From NCBI RefSeq assembly GCF_050003625.1, contig NC_134398.1, positions 57,993,641 to 58,057,640 on the forward strand: 64,000 nt of DNA. The letters run 5' to 3'. The notes below the pieces were generated by a model that was not told the DNA's origin, did no database searches, and saw nothing but the letters and a program-made list of their open reading frames with translations. A program made the position numbers and the translations under genes. Of the stretch, positions 11,701 through 23,690 are shown one piece after another. This stretch comes from Haematobia irritans. Taxonomy: Eukaryota; Arthropoda; Insecta; Diptera; Muscidae. Each line of letters starts with the position of its first letter. The stretch's first letter is position 1.

Positions 11701-11739
11701 TCCAAAATTGTATGCTCACTGATACTCACCGCTAAGTCG

Positions 11740-11950
11740 AAAACTTGTAGAAATGACACAAATTTTCAAATTTTTCAATGAATGAATCATAAATGCATTT
11801 TTGCGAAATTGTCTAAACAATTACAAATATTTCCCAAATATTGCCCGAGATTTTGTAGAAGTCTGATTTGAGATTTTATCAAAATATAGATGTAAATACA
11901 AAGTTGTGCAGAGTATATTATAATCGTCCCGCCCGACTTTAGGCTTTCCT
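11740..11950 (+). mobile_element. 153-B 3'-end fragment
   Basis: It contains the ctcaccgctaagtcgaaaa and aaatgcatttttgcgaaa landmarks and the terminal sequence tcgtcccgcccgactttagg followed by ctttccttgc. This matches the 153-B 3' end near 43680. Confidence 0.55.
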
Positions 11951-13146
11951 TGCATTTTTGGTTAAAATTGTGTTACGTCCCATAACGTTAGATTTAAATT
12001 TTAAGTAAATAGATTTTGTAGAAGTATATACAATGGAAGCATATACAATTATGGACTGATATGGACCACTTTTGTCATGGTTGTTAAATATAATAATTTT
12101 GCTTCTCCAAAAGGCACCAGAGGTCAAATCTGGGGATCGGTTTATATGGGGGCTCTATATAATTATGGACTTATATGAACCAATTCCTGCATGGTTGTTG
12201 GATACTATATACTAACATCACGTACCAAATTTCAACCGAATCGGATGGAGTTTGCTCTTCCAAGGGGCTCCAGAGGTCAAATCTGGGGATTGGTTTATAT
12301 AGGGGCTATATATAATTATGGTCCGATTTCGACCAATTTTTGCATGGTCTTTACACCCAGAGAAGGAATATGATCACCTCAAACATGTTTCAAGAGCAAA
12401 ATGTTATTTTTGTATGGTAACCATGTAACATGTTTGTCACTAAAATTTTATTTTCTCGTCAAATATAAACTGCTTGCCGAAATCAGATACATGATTTCCG
12501 AGAAAATAACATGGTTGGGAAAACCATGTTACATGATCACCACCCAAAAATAACATTTTGCTCTTAAAACATGTTTGAGGTGATCATATTCCTTCTCTGG
12601 GTGTAGAGACCATATACTAACACCATGTTCCAAAGTTCAGGCGGATCGGATGAAATTTGCTTCTCTTAGAGGCTCTGCAAGCCAAATCTGGGGATCGGTT
12701 TATACTGGGGCTATATATAATTATGGACCGATGTAGACCAATTTTTGCATGGTCATTAGAGACCATATACCAACACCATGTACCAAATTTCAGCCGGATC
12801 GGATGAAATATGCTTCTGTTAGAGGCTCCACAAGCCAAATCTGAGGGTCCCTTTATATGGGGGCTATACGTAAAAGTGGACCGATATGGCCCATTTTCAA
12901 TACCATCCGACCTACATAGATAACAACTACTTGTGCCAAGTGTCAAGTCGGTAGCTTGTTTCGTTCGGAAGTTAGCGTGATTTCAACAGACGGACGGACG
13001 GACGGACGGACATGCTTAGATCGACTCAGAATTTCACCACGACCCGGAATATATATACTTTATGGGGTCTTAGAGCAATATTTCGATGTGTTACAAACGG
13101 AATGACAAAGTTAATATACCCCCATCCTTTGATGGAGGGTATAACA
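11951..13146 (-). mobile_element. 153-A element carrying a MITE
   Basis: This is the reverse orientation of 8332-9841, missing the extreme 3' end. It finishes with the (GGAC)n tract (about 12987-13010) and cccatcctttgatggagggtat. A TA-target MITE (12354-12603) lies inside one unit; the related copy at 60832 has the unoccupied site. Confidence 0.7.
12354..12603 (+). mobile_element. 250-bp palindromic MITE, TA target
   Basis: The left end CACCCAGAGAAGGAATATGA and the right end are inverted copies over about 60 bp (gatcacctcaaacatgttt, aagagcaaaatgttattttt), so the whole element can fold. It is bounded by TA on both sides (12352-12353 and 12604-12605). The homologous 153-A unit at 61521-61540 reads catggtctttagagaccata without the element, so insertion and TA duplication are directly visible. 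The TA target and ends suggest mobilisation by a Tc1/mariner-type transposase. No ORF is present. Confidence 0.85.
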
Positions 13147-13270
13147 AATGGCGAAAGTCTAAAGTCGGGCTGGATCGAAAATATTACCTCCATCAATTTG
13201 TAGATCTCCGTTTTCGATATCATATAAAATCATTCAAATTTGGTGGTTGTTATATATAAAGCTTTATATC

Positions 13271-13735
13271 CCCGTACACCCTTAAGAAATTCGCTTCTGT
13301 AATAAATACCTCAAACACATTTAGCTTCAAACATATATATTTTAAGGATTGGTCCAAAAAATATTGTCTGTATTGTTCGAACATATTATGTTTCACCTTA
13401 GACATACACTGTTGAAAAAAAAATTAATTAAATTGTCTTTGTGTATGTATATATATTTTTAAGGCGTCAATTGGTTACTTCCATTCTTTTATTTGCAGCT
13501 TACTCTCTAGGTCTCTCTTTCTAAACACATATATGTTTATAGGCTATTTCTAAATTTATATATGTTTGCATCGAAACAAAAATGTTATATCCCGTTAACA
13601 TGTTAACATTTATGTCGAAAAATTTTATGTTATTTTATGAACATTATATGCTTGCACTTAAAATAATTTGAGTTCTAAACATATAATTTTTAACCCAAAC
13701 ATATGAACAGTTTTTGTCGTCCGTGTATACAAATA
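13271..13735. mobile_element. CAAACATAT-rich element, short copy
   Basis: It begins acacccttaagaaattcgctt and ends accgt-like cgtccgtgta, with many (c)aaacatat(at) motifs between. Similar ends flank 14723-17437. No coding sequence is visible. Confidence 0.45.
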
Positions 13736-13839
13736 TTTAAGTCCGAATCGATTTGGACAAAATTTAAGACTTCTACAAAATCGCTAGAGTTAAAATATAA
13801 CTAGGCTAATTAATGCCCTGTGGCGGAACAAAAGAGCGA

Positions 13840-13977
13840 TAGAGCGGTTTTGTTTGGTTGATTGGTAGAATTATTGATGTTTTAGTAGATTTTGCAAAAT
13901 TGCTCCTTGAAATAAAATGTTGAAAAAATTTTCTATAGAAATAAAATTTTGATAAAAACTTTATAGAAATAAAAATT
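13840..13977 (-). repeat. 29-bp satellite remnant
   Basis: Two or three inverted units (ttttctatagaaataaaatt) are preceded by a cgatagagcggttttgtt segment. Confidence 0.5.
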
Positions 13978-14645
13978 CGTTTTGTTTTGTTATTTTTGGT
14001 TTATTCTTCAATCATTTTGTTGTTTTTGATTTCAGCTTAAAACCATACATTGACTAAACTACAAGTGTAGCTTAACCAACAGAGGAAAAGAATGTTTGTC
14101 AAATTTATTTGGGCAAAGCCCTATAGACTGCAAGATGGTTGGATGGACGCACGATTCGTAAATACCACATTCCTCTACTAGCAGCAAAACTATCAACCAA
14201 TTATCAGAATAAATTCAGGCAGTTCACTAAACACAAAGTGAATCACACTTGGTTAAGCTACACTTGTAGTTTAGTCAATGAATGGTTTTAAGCTGAAATC
14301 AAAAACAACAAAATGATTGAAGAATAAACCAAAAATAACGAAACAAAACGAATGAATTAAGAGGAAGCATGCTCAAAATAAACCCAGCCGACTGCACTCA
14401 AATCGATGATTTTACAGTGTCAAAGGAAAAGAGATATGTTTGTACAAATTTATTTCGGCAAAGGCCGTCTATCATAAACCTTTTCTCGGAAGGTTCAAGT
14501 GTGGTTCACTTTGGGTTTAGTGAACTGCCCGAATTTATTCTGATACTTGGTTTTGCCCAAATAAATTTGACAAACACTATTTTCCTCTATTGGTTAAGCT
14601 ACACTTGTAGTTTAGTTAATGCACGGTTTTAAGCTGGAATCAAAA
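13978..14645. mobile_element. Fold-back element with long inverted arms
   Basis: The left arm (about 13978-14090: attcgttttgttttgttatt ... cagcttaaaaccatacattg ... gtagcttaaccaa) and right arm (about 14253-14360) are near-perfect inverted copies of about 100 bp enclosing a 160-bp loop. The loop contains gggcaaagccctatagactg. A second partial inverted copy continues to 14645. The same element occurs at 20540-21036, nested in another repeat. I do not recognise the family. Confidence 0.6.
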
Positions 14646-14797
14646 AAAAAAAAACAAAAACAAAATAAAATAAAAATTTTACAAAATTTTCTATAGAAAT
14701 AAATTTTGACAAAATTTTCTGTACACCCTAAAAAAAAATCGCTTCTTTAACATATGTTCCAAACATATTTTGCAGGAAGCACATATATTATTGCATA

Positions 14798-15718
14798 CAC
14801 GCAAAAAAATAATTCTTTCCTCCCAAACGAAATTTTAGACAAACAAAGTTCGTTTCTCATTTGCTTTTCGCTGTAAGGAAGTGTATTTGGAAGAAAAGTA
14901 TATACTTTTGGTGATAAACGTTTATTCTTTTCCAGGATGTAAAAACAATTTCATAAAGACTAGCTCAAAAAAAAAAACATTATTTTCTTGCTAATTGCAT
15001 TGTCCCTCACATCTTTCTCACATCCACGAGGATTTTTAGTTCTTAACAACTTTTCCTGTAATACCAACAATGTAGAAGAAATTATACAATTTTATAAATT
15101 TTTAAAATTTTTTTTACCTTTCGCCTGGACGGAGAATCGAACCGCGGACCATGCACATTGTAAGCCAACACACTAACCACTGAGCTATGTACCTGTTATG
15201 GTCATCAATAGATAAATATCAATATAAGTTATATTTATATAGCATAGCTTGCGGCGCCCACGAACCGAATAAACAAAGTTTATTTAACAGAAACAAACAT
15301 TTAGTTTGGCACCGTGGAGCAGTGGTAGCTACGTCCGACTCTCATGCCAAGGGTCGTGGGTTCGATCCCTGCTTCGGCCAAAGTTTTTTTTGCTTTTGTT
15401 TTTTTTTTACATATATTCCAAATATATTCGGAAGATTCCGAAAAAATTTTCAACATTACATTGTACTATATTAAATTTTGAACTGTAAAATGTTTCTTAT
15501 TAAAGACCTAAAGTCAGAAAAGAACAGTGTTTGATATAAACGAAATGGACTGTGTTGTTATTTCAAAAATAACTTTTTTTATTGAAAAAATAAAAATTTT
15601 GTAACAAACGAATTTTTTTGGTGATAAAAGTTTAAAATTTTTGAAGCAATTCAAAAATCTATAACAAAAGAAAAACGTTTTCGGTACACGTTTTCCAAAC
15701 GTTTTTTTTCTTTGCGTG
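14798..15718. mobile_element. Element with two divergent tRNA-like modules, copy 1
   Basis: The ends are short inverted repeats (CACGCAAAAAAA / ttttttctttgcgtg) with TA on each side. Two tRNA-like modules face away from each other. One reads leftward at about 15115-15190, with B box GGTTCGATTC and an A-box-like TAGCTCAGTGG. One reads rightward at about 15305-15378, with A-box-like TGGAGCAGTGG and B box GGTTCGATCCC. The T-stem of the rightward module pairs well, but the cloverleaf is degenerate. Copy 3 at 21445 is almost identical in layout and length (917 bp). These look like pol III promoter modules rather than functional tRNAs. Confidence 0.7.
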
Positions 15719-15844
15719 TACTGCCGAAACATTAATATGTTTGTATTATGTGAACATATTATATGTTTGGAAGCATTTTGAGCCAAAAATATTATATGCT
15801 TGGAAGAATTTTTCCCAAACACGATTGTGCTCATTCCCTAACAT

Positions 15845-16462
15845 ACTCGTAATTTTCACTTCCACGAAATTTTTTAGTTATTGGCACCTTTATCTGTAAT
15901 ACAAATAATGTTGAAGAAATTATTCACTTTTATAAATTTTTTAAATTTTACCTTTCGCCTGCACGGAGAATCGAACCGAGGACCATACAGTTTGTAAGCC
16001 AACACACTATCCACTGGGCTACGTAGCTGTTATAGTCACCAGTAGATAATTATCGTTTTAAGTTACATTTATATAGCATAGTTTGCAGTGCCCACGAGCC
16101 TATGCAAACATAACATTATTTAACAGAAACATACATTTGTTTGCCACGTGGAGCAGTGGTTAGCATGTCTGCCTTGCATGCAAAGGGTCGTGGGTTCAAT
16201 CCCTGCTCCGACCGAACATTTTTTTTTTTTTTTAATTTACACATTTATATTTATACTATATTAATTTTTTTAAATGAAACATCGAAATGTGCGTTATTAA
16301 AGATTTATAGTCAGTAACAGTGCTTGATATAAACGAAATTGAATGATTTTTGGATAAAATATTATTTTTTATTGCAAAAATAACAATCTTGTAATAAAAA
16401 ACTGTTTTTGTACAAAACTTTAAAATTTGGAAGGAATTCAAAAACTAACAAAAGAAGAACGT
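15845..16462. mobile_element. Two-tRNA-like element, copy 2 (older, partial)
   Basis: It keeps both modules (leftward about 15950-16030, rightward about 16143-16216, B box GGTTCAATCCC) and the intervening tatatttatatagcatag-like spacer, but has lost both CACGCA ends and is clearly more diverged than copies 1 and 3. Confidence 0.65.
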
Positions 16463-17437
16463 GGAGTCGAGTATAAACATACATACATAATTTTATAATA
16501 TAAACATAAATTTATTTAGGAGTGAACAGTTTTTTACTAGCATTTAACACCATCGCTCTAAAATTCCTTTTATTTTTCTTTAATAATTCATTTTAAAGAA
16601 AATAAACTTTTTAAATTGTTTTAGCTGTAAAAGTCGAACTTAATGCCCGCTTTTATATTTGATGGTGTCCGTCAACTCCTCGTGGACTACTTTTTAATAA
16701 AGAGAAACTAAACTTTGTTTTTTTTTTTTACATTTTACTGTGTAATTTTTCACTATTTCCTCCTTATTTCATTTTACTGTCCCAACTCTAAAAAGAGTAT
16801 AGTGCCCTTTCGTTATTTTTATGAAGACCCCTGATTTCTTTTAACGAACCAAGAAAAAAATAATGCCAAAATGATAAACAAAACACATGTCCACACATAC
16901 ATAAAATGCTGCTCTCAAGGCGAAAACATAAGCTGTTTGTTTTTCAAATGTCTATTCTCTTGGTTCAGAATGTATATTCTCTTTATTGAAATGAAATAAT
17001 ATTTAGACTTAAACATATCAAATTTTTTGCCTTATCATAAAACAGTTTTCCGAAACAACATACAAGCGGTTTCACAGAAATTGTTCTCTTTTGACTCTTT
17101 TGCTGTGTTATATTGATATCTTTCGTCAACTCTCCCGGTTTCCATCTCTATTTCTCTCTATACTCTCTCTGTCGCTTTGAATAAAATATCACAACATATG
17201 TATGTTTAGTTGAAATTTGTAAATTTATATATGTTTGTATTCACACATATGATTTTTATGAAACATTCATGCCCCAAACATAATATATTCTAACATATTA
17301 ACATAGATGTCCCAAACATTTAGTGTTAGTTTAGGAAAATTACATGTTCGCACTTAAATATATTGTGGTTTAAAATCGTGCCCGAAACACATTTTGTTTA
17401 TATCGGAACATATGAAAAACATATTTTTCTAACAGTG

Positions 17438-18241
17438 TAGAAAAGAAAATATTCTATAGAAACAAACTTTTAGAAATTTTCTATAAAATAACATTTTGAT
17501 TAAATTTTCTATAAAGCCGATCTTTAAAATTTTTAATTTTTGTTGAAGGCCATACTATCCGTCGCCGTTTTTATCCCGTTTCTAAATGTAATAACTATTT
17601 CTTGTTGGTGCAAACTAAAAATATTTAAAAGTTCCAAAATATAGAATAATCTCCATTATATTACACATATATTACAGTAATGGAATGAAAAGGTTTGCTT
17701 TTTATTTTAGAATATATCAAAAATTTGGCCATAACGAAGGGATTTTAGTACTTAAAAATTTTGCTGCGACTCCAACTTGGGTTTCAAACTACTTTATCCT
17801 TTTCTCACAGAAATATCACCATTGATGTTGGGTATGTATTGAATACTGCCTAAGCATTACACCACGGTTGATCCCAACTCTAGACATAGAAGTTTGAAAC
17901 CAAATTTTCTTTCATCGGGGTGACACTGATTAAGAATTTTAATAGGAAATTCTTTTAGTGCAGGTAGTGCTTAGAATTTGCCATCCATTAATGATATCAG
18001 GTAACTGTGTCATAAATGAGTCACCAAAAACTGACTTTCTTTCCAGTAAGTCGGGATTAACACTAATTTGTTTCTAACTCTAAATATAATTTTTTAACTC
18101 TCAGTAACCAAGCTGTATCTATTTTCTTGGAAATACAAAATCTTTGGTTTATACCCTAACTCAATAATTTAGAAAAAATATCTGATTGTCTATATTGGAT
18201 AAAACTTCGATGTCGTAAATAATAGTTGTAGCTAAAGCGTC
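17438..18241. other. 29-bp satellite scrap, then unassigned DNA
   Basis: 17438-17517 contains inverted 29-bp units. The rest is unassigned. A cgtggtgtaatgcttaggca stretch (minus strand, near 17850) is faintly tRNA-like, but no matching B box is convincing. Confidence 0.4.
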
Positions 18242-18242
18242 C

Positions 18243-18590
18243 ACACACAAAAAAAAACCTGATTCAATCACGAAATTAGTTGATCCCATTAATTTTTTAA
18301 TTGAAATATCTTCAATCACAGCTTTAATTGAACATTAAAAATTAATTGATTTCATTAGAAAATTTCAATTAATTGTTTAATTGATTCAATTAAAAATTTA
18401 TTTGATTTTGATTGCAAAACTCTATTAATTTTTTCATCAAATACATAACTATTTTCAATTACTTTCTTAACTTAGTGTTTTTAGTTTGATTAAAAAATTG
18501 ATTGTTTGAAATAAATTTTTAGTTAATTTAGTTAATTGTAGTCAATTAACTTTTTAATTGCAAATATTTTGGTGATATTTTTTCTGTGTC
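18243..18590. mobile_element. AATTGATT-rich palindromic element, short copy
   Basis: It starts cacacaaaaaaaaacctga and ends ggtgatattttttctgtgt. The body is built from many aattgattcaatt-type palindromes, often preceded by tcaatcac. It is related to 47883-49985 and 60560-60830. Confidence 0.6.
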
Positions 18591-18659
18591 TGAAAATCCA
18601 ATACGCAATGTTCTAATTAACAAGAGCGAAAAACATTGAATTGCTAAAAACTCGCTCCA

Positions 18660-18884
18660 TGAGCACATTTCATCCGATTTCCTCGGAATATGATCACCTC
18701 AAACCTGTTTCGGGAGCAAAATATAATTTTTTGTGATAAGCAAAATGGAACAGTTTTGCAGCCTAAATGTTGTTTTCGTGCCAAACATAAAATGCTTGCG
18801 ACAACGTTTCTCAACCAAAAATAACATTTTGCTCTTGAAGCATATTGGAGGTGGTCATATTCTCTGCCTATGTCATCCAGCATG
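18660..18884. mobile_element. Decayed CACCCAGA MITE copy
   Basis: Both arms are recognisable (ggaatatgatcacctcaaac ... ataacattttgctcttgaag ... ggtggtcatattctctgcc), but the centre and termini have diverged strongly from the 250-bp copies. Confidence 0.6.
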
Positions 18885-19012
18885 CAGGCAGAGAAGAGAC
18901 ATGGTTGTCACGATCATATTCGAAGAGCAAAATAATATAGTAGGAGCCATTTTTGCCATGTAAAATTTTCACCTACAACCATGTTGACTCAGTGAACATA
19001 GTTCTAAGAAAA

Positions 19013-20385
19013 CAAGTAAGGAAAGTCTAAAGTCGGGCGGGGCCGACTATATTATACCCTGCACCACTTTGTATATCTAAATTTTCGATACCATAGCACA
19101 TCCGTCCAATGTGTTGGGGGCTATATATAAAGGTTTGTCCCAAATACATACATTTAAATATCTCTCGATCTGGACAGAATTTGATAGACTTCTATAAAAT
19201 TTATAGACTCAAAATTTAAGTCGGCTAACGCACTAGAGTGGAACACAATATTAGTAAAAAAATGGGAAACATTTAAATCTGAAGCAATTTTAAGGAAACT
19301 TCGCAAAAATTTATTTATGATTTATCGCTTGATATATATGTATTAGAAGTTTAGGAAAATTAGAGTCATTTTTACAACTTTTCGATTTTACTTGGCGATT
19401 TTACAAGGAAAGTGTTAGTATTTTGACCATTTTTGTCTAAATCAGAAAAACATATATATGGGAGCTATATCTAAATCTGAACCCATTTCAACCAAATTTG
19501 GCACGCATAGCTACAATGCTAATTCTTCTCCCTGTGCAAAATTTCAACTAAATCGGAGTTAAAAATTGGCCTCTGTGGTCATATGAGTGTAAATCGGGCG
19601 AAAGCTATATATGGGAGATATATCTAAATCTGAACCGATTTCAACCAAATTTGGCACGCATAGCTACAATACTAATTCTACTCCCTGTGCAAAATTGCAA
19701 CTAAATCGGAGCAAAAAATTGGCCTCTGTGGTCATATGAGTGTAAATCGGGCGAAAGCTATATATGGGAGCTATATCTAAATCTGAACCGATTTCAACCA
19801 AATTTGGCACGCATAGCTACAATGCTAATTCTACTCCCTGTGCAAAATTTCAACTAAATCGGAGCAAAAAATTGGCCTCTGTTGTCATATGAGTGTAAAT
19901 CGGACGAAAGATATATATGGGAGCTATATCTAAATCTGAACCGATTTGGCTGATATTTCGCAAGATTTTCGAGATTGATAAAATATTTGAATGTACGGTA
20001 TTTCAAGAAAATCGGTTTATAAACACGCTAACTATGACCACATCGGGGATAAATATATATGGCAGCTATATCTAAATCTGAACCAATTTTTTCCAAAACC
20101 AATAGCGATTGTTTCTGTCCCAAGAAACGGCCCTATGTCAAATTTGAGGACGATCGGACTTAAATTGCGAGCTGTACTTTGTGCACAAAATTACATATAC
20201 AGACAGACGGACGGACGGACAGACAGACAGACAGACAGACATCCCTAAATCGACTCAGAATTTAATTCTAAGCCGATCGGTATACTAAAAGATGGGTCTA
20301 TGACCACTATTTCTTGGCGTTACATACAAATGCACAAACTTATTATACCCTGTACCACAGTAGTGGTGAAGGGTATAAATATAAT
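19013..20385 (-). mobile_element. 153-B element, complete
   Basis: On the minus strand it runs from ttataccctgtaccacagt (near 20345-20385), through a (GTCY)n tract (about 20200-20240), to agtcggccccgcccgacttt and ccttacttgtttt. Array landmarks (the c of gggagc) at 19465, 19618, 19771 and 19924 are each 153 bp apart, and the unit next to the (GTCY)n side is 142 bp (to 20066). No coding sequence is present. Copy 25158-26514 is very similar, including flanking orientation. Confidence 0.8.
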
Positions 20386-20539
20386 TGTCCTCATCTAAAA
20401 TGTTATTATATTGATAAAAAGAATTTTGTTTGATTTAAAAAAACACGGTCACGATCTAAAATGTTATGGTATTCATCAAAACTTTTTTCTCCCAATTAAA
20501 AGAATATGGTTACAACCTGTAATGTTATTATCTTTATCA

Positions 20540-21036
20540 AAAAACATTGTTGTTGTTTTTTATTGCAGCTTAAAACCATACATTGACTAAACTACAAGTG
20601 TAGCTTAACCAACAGAGGAAAAGAATGTTTGTTGAATGTATTTGGGCAAAGCCCTATAGACTGCAAGATGGTTGGATGGACGCACGTTTCGGAATTACCA
20701 CATTCCTCATCAGCATCCTCTACTTGCAGCAAAACTATCAACCAATTATCAAAATAAATTCAGGCAGTTTATTAAACCCAACTATAAACAACACTTGAAC
20801 CCTCCGAAAAGAGGTTTTACATTGATAGCCGGCTTTTGCCGAAATAAATTCAAAACAAACATATCTCTTTTCTTATGCCACTGTCAAATCATCGATTTGA
20901 ATTCAGTTGACTGGGTTTATTTTGAGCGTGCCTCCTCTTCTTTTTCCATTCTTTTTGTTTTGTTATTGTTGGTTTTGTTCTTTAAGCATTGTTGTTGTTT
21001 TTTATTGCAGCTTAAAACAATACATTGACTAAACTA
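20540..21036. mobile_element. Fold-back element, nested copy
   Basis: Both ends carry ttgttgttttttattgcagc followed by ttaaaac(c/a)atacattgact, here as direct rather than inverted copies. The interior shares gggcaaagccctatagactg and the toggling aaataaattc pieces with 13978-14645. Confidence 0.5.
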
Positions 21037-21444
21037 AACTTTTTTTGGTCTGCTAAAAAATGACGCCACGTGAAAAAAAACACAAAACTAACTTTATTAA
21101 CTAATTGTTTGTTTATTTGTATTTATAATGTCGTACAAGCAAATTTCACATATTTGTATACACTCTACATTGGTTCACCTTCAACAATAAGTAGTTATTC
21201 CATATTTACGTCGTGCCCATCAAATTTACAAACGGAGACTTCATGTAACTGAAAATAAATGATACAAACGCGCAAAATGAAAATCGTGTGTACAAAAAAG
21301 CTAAGAAATGAAATGGTCAGGAAAAAAATTACATGGTTTTTATGATCATGTAATGATTCTAGACATATCTATACGTAGCGACAATTACATACTTATATAA
21401 GTATTAAATGGATGCGGCAACCATGTCCAAACATGTTTTGTGTG

Positions 21445-22361
21445 CACGCAAAAAAATAATTCTTTCCTCCCAAACGAAATTTTAGACAAGCAAAGTTCGT
21501 TTCTCATTTGCTTTTCGCTGTAAGGAAGTGTATTTGGAAGAAAAGTTTATACTTTTTGTGATAAACGTTTATTCTTTTCCAGGATGTATAAACAATTTCA
21601 TAAAGACAAACTCAAAAAAAAACATTGTTTTCTTGCTAATTGCATTTTCCCTCATATCTTTCTCACATCCACGAGGTTTTTTAGTTCTTAACACCTTTTT
21701 CTTGTAATACAAACAATGTAGAAGAAATTATACGATTTTATAAATTTTTAAAATTTTTTTACCTTTCGCCTGGACGGAGAATCGAACCGCGGACCATGCA
21801 CTTTGTAAGCCAACACACTAACCACTGAGCTATGTACCTGTTATGGTCATCAATAGATAAATATCCATATAAGTTATATTTATATAGCATAGCTTGCGGC
21901 GCCCACGAACCGAATAAACAAAGTTTATTTAACAGAAACAAACATTTAGTTTGGGACCGTGGAGCAGTGGTTGCTACGTCCGACTTGCATGCCAAGGGTC
22001 GTGGGTTCGATCCCTGCTTCGGCCAAAGTTTTTTTTTTGTTTTTTTTTTTTACATATATTCCAGATATGTTCGGAAGATTCCGAAAAAATGTTCAACATT
22101 ACATTGTAGTATATTAAATTTTGAACTGTAAAATGTGTCTTATTAAAGACCTAAAGTCAGAAAAGAACAGTGTTTGATATAAACGAAATGGACTGTGTTG
22201 TTGTTTCAAAAATAACTTTTTTTATTGAAAAAATAAAAATTTTGTAACAAACGAATTTTTTTGGTGATAAAAGTTTAAAATTTTCGAAGCAATTCAAAAA
22301 ACTCTAACAAAAGAAAAACGTTTTCGGTACACGTTTTCCAAACGTTTTTTTTCTTTGCGTG
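21445..22361. mobile_element. Two-tRNA-like element, copy 3
   Basis: It has the same ends as copy 1 (CACGCAAAAAAATAATTCTT ... ttttctttgcgtg), flanked by TG dinucleotides. The leftward tRNA-like module lies at about 21762-21842 and the rightward one at about 21950-22026. Both B boxes (GGTTCGATTC, GGTTCGATCCC) are intact. The very high similarity to 14798-15718 points to recent activity of the family. Confidence 0.7.
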
Positions 22362-23245
22362 TGGAGTGCGTAGAAAGTTCTAATAAAGGTTGTCATCAAA
22401 AATCGAATTACTTGGGTTGTGGTAACAGTTGCCGATGGCATGATATCTAAAATGCTTTGGGTGGAGTCGATCTAGCCATGTCCGTCCGTCTGTCTGTGAA
22501 CACATTTTTGTGTTCTAAGTCTAGGTCGCAGTTAGTCCAATCGGCATAAGTATGTGTTTTGGATCAGAATAGAACCCTATTGATTTTGGATATGTACTTA
22601 TATGACTCCAGAAGCATGAGATTTACTCCGATTTATGTAAAATGCGCAATTAATTAGAATTAACATTATAATTGTCCGTACCAAATTTTGAAATAGGTTC
22701 AGATTTAGATATAGCTCCCATATATATTTTTCGCCCGATTTACAGTCATATGACCACAGAGGTAGTTTGCTCCGGTTAACATAAAATTTTTCACAGGGAG
22801 TATAATTTACATTCTAATTGCACATGCTAAATTTGGGAGAAATCGGTTCAGATTTAGATATAGCTCCCATATATATCTTTCGCCCGATTTACACTCATAT
22901 GACCACAAAGGCCATACTTTTTCACAGGGAGTATAGTTAAGATGCATGCCAAATTTGGAAGAAATCGATTCAGATTTAGGTATAGCTCTCACATATACCT
23001 TTTGCCCGGTTTACACTCATATGACCACAGAGGCCAATTTTTCACTCCGATTTACTTGAAATTTATCACAGGGTGTAGAATTAACATTCCACCTGTCCCT
23101 GCCGAATTTGTTTGAAATCGGTCCAGATTTAGTCCCATATATATATATGTTCAAAATACCCACGTTGCCCTTGTAAAATCGCTAACTGCTAAGGCAAACA
23201 ATTGTAAAAATGACTCTAATTTTCCTATACCTCAATATAGATCTA
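22362..23245 (+). mobile_element. 153-A scrap followed by 153-B fragment
   Basis: 22362-22440 is a minus-strand 153-A 3' scrap (cgaattacttgggttgtggt). From about 22445 a plus-strand 153-B copy runs: a (GTCY)n tract at 22480-22496, then several tttagatatagctcccatat landmarks, ending in a ctcaatatagatctatcgac region. Deletions make the spacing irregular. Confidence 0.55.
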
Positions 23246-23690
23246 TCGACCGATAACTCATATGTACACTTTTGCGAACTTGCATAACGATGGTGTTTGG
23301 GACTTCCTGCCTTTGTAATCGCCAAAAACTTATGTTGAAATTATCATGCATTGCATACCAATCAAATTCCGATCTACAACACCTCTACATTATTACGTCA
23401 CTCTTAGCCGAGAGAGTAGCGGTTCATCATCAATGTACAAATACAGAATCTTTGGAGATTGATAAAAACAATTATTCATTTAGTACTAAAGATGATGAGC
23501 GCACAACTGGTGTAATGAGATCAGTGCAATTCTCTCTTCTCATATACTTTCTGCTTTAAAACTGGGTTGAATTTTTTTTTGGCATGCAGACAAGCAGTTA
23601 CTTGAATTTTGTCTTCGTCTAGAAAAATTGAATATTAACAAAGCGAATTATGAAAAATAAACGTTTCTGAATCAAAATAAATAGAAGTTG
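23246..23690 (+). other. Possible BEL/Pao 5' LTR or leader
   Basis: This lies directly upstream of the gag relic and matches none of the window's repeats. A 95-codon frame (23272-23559) has no motif. No LTR boundary or primer site could be fixed, so the assignment is by position only. Confidence 0.25.

Larger units (their letters stand above)
14723..17437. mobile_element. CAAACATAT-rich element, expanded by nested repeats
   Basis: The left end acaccctaaaaaaaaatcgct matches the copy at 13271 and the right end is near catatttttctaacagtgta. Two tRNA-like repeats (14798-15718 and about 15845-16462) sit inside. The 16463-17140 interior is AT-rich, without recognisable genes. Boundaries are approximate. 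Confidence 0.4.
18885..21443. mobile_element. CACGCAGAGAAG palindromic element with two insertions
   Basis: The element's arms (gacatggttgtcacgatcat ... caccatgtaacatttt-like ... aatggatgcggcaaccatg) match 51027-52094 and the inverse of 40020-41161. It is interrupted at 19013-20385 by a 153-B element, and at about 20540-21036 by the fold-back element. Removing both restores the order seen in the other copies. Confidence 0.6.

Noticed and set aside
15115..22026. tRNA genes at the tRNA-like modules (15115, 15305, 15950, 16143, 21762, 21950, 54216)
   Set aside because: They occur in repeated elements, have degenerate acceptor and D stems, and keep mainly the A/B boxes.
23272..23559. 95-codon frame upstream of the BEL gag as a coding gene
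   Set aside because: No motif; position suggests LTR or leader sequence instead.
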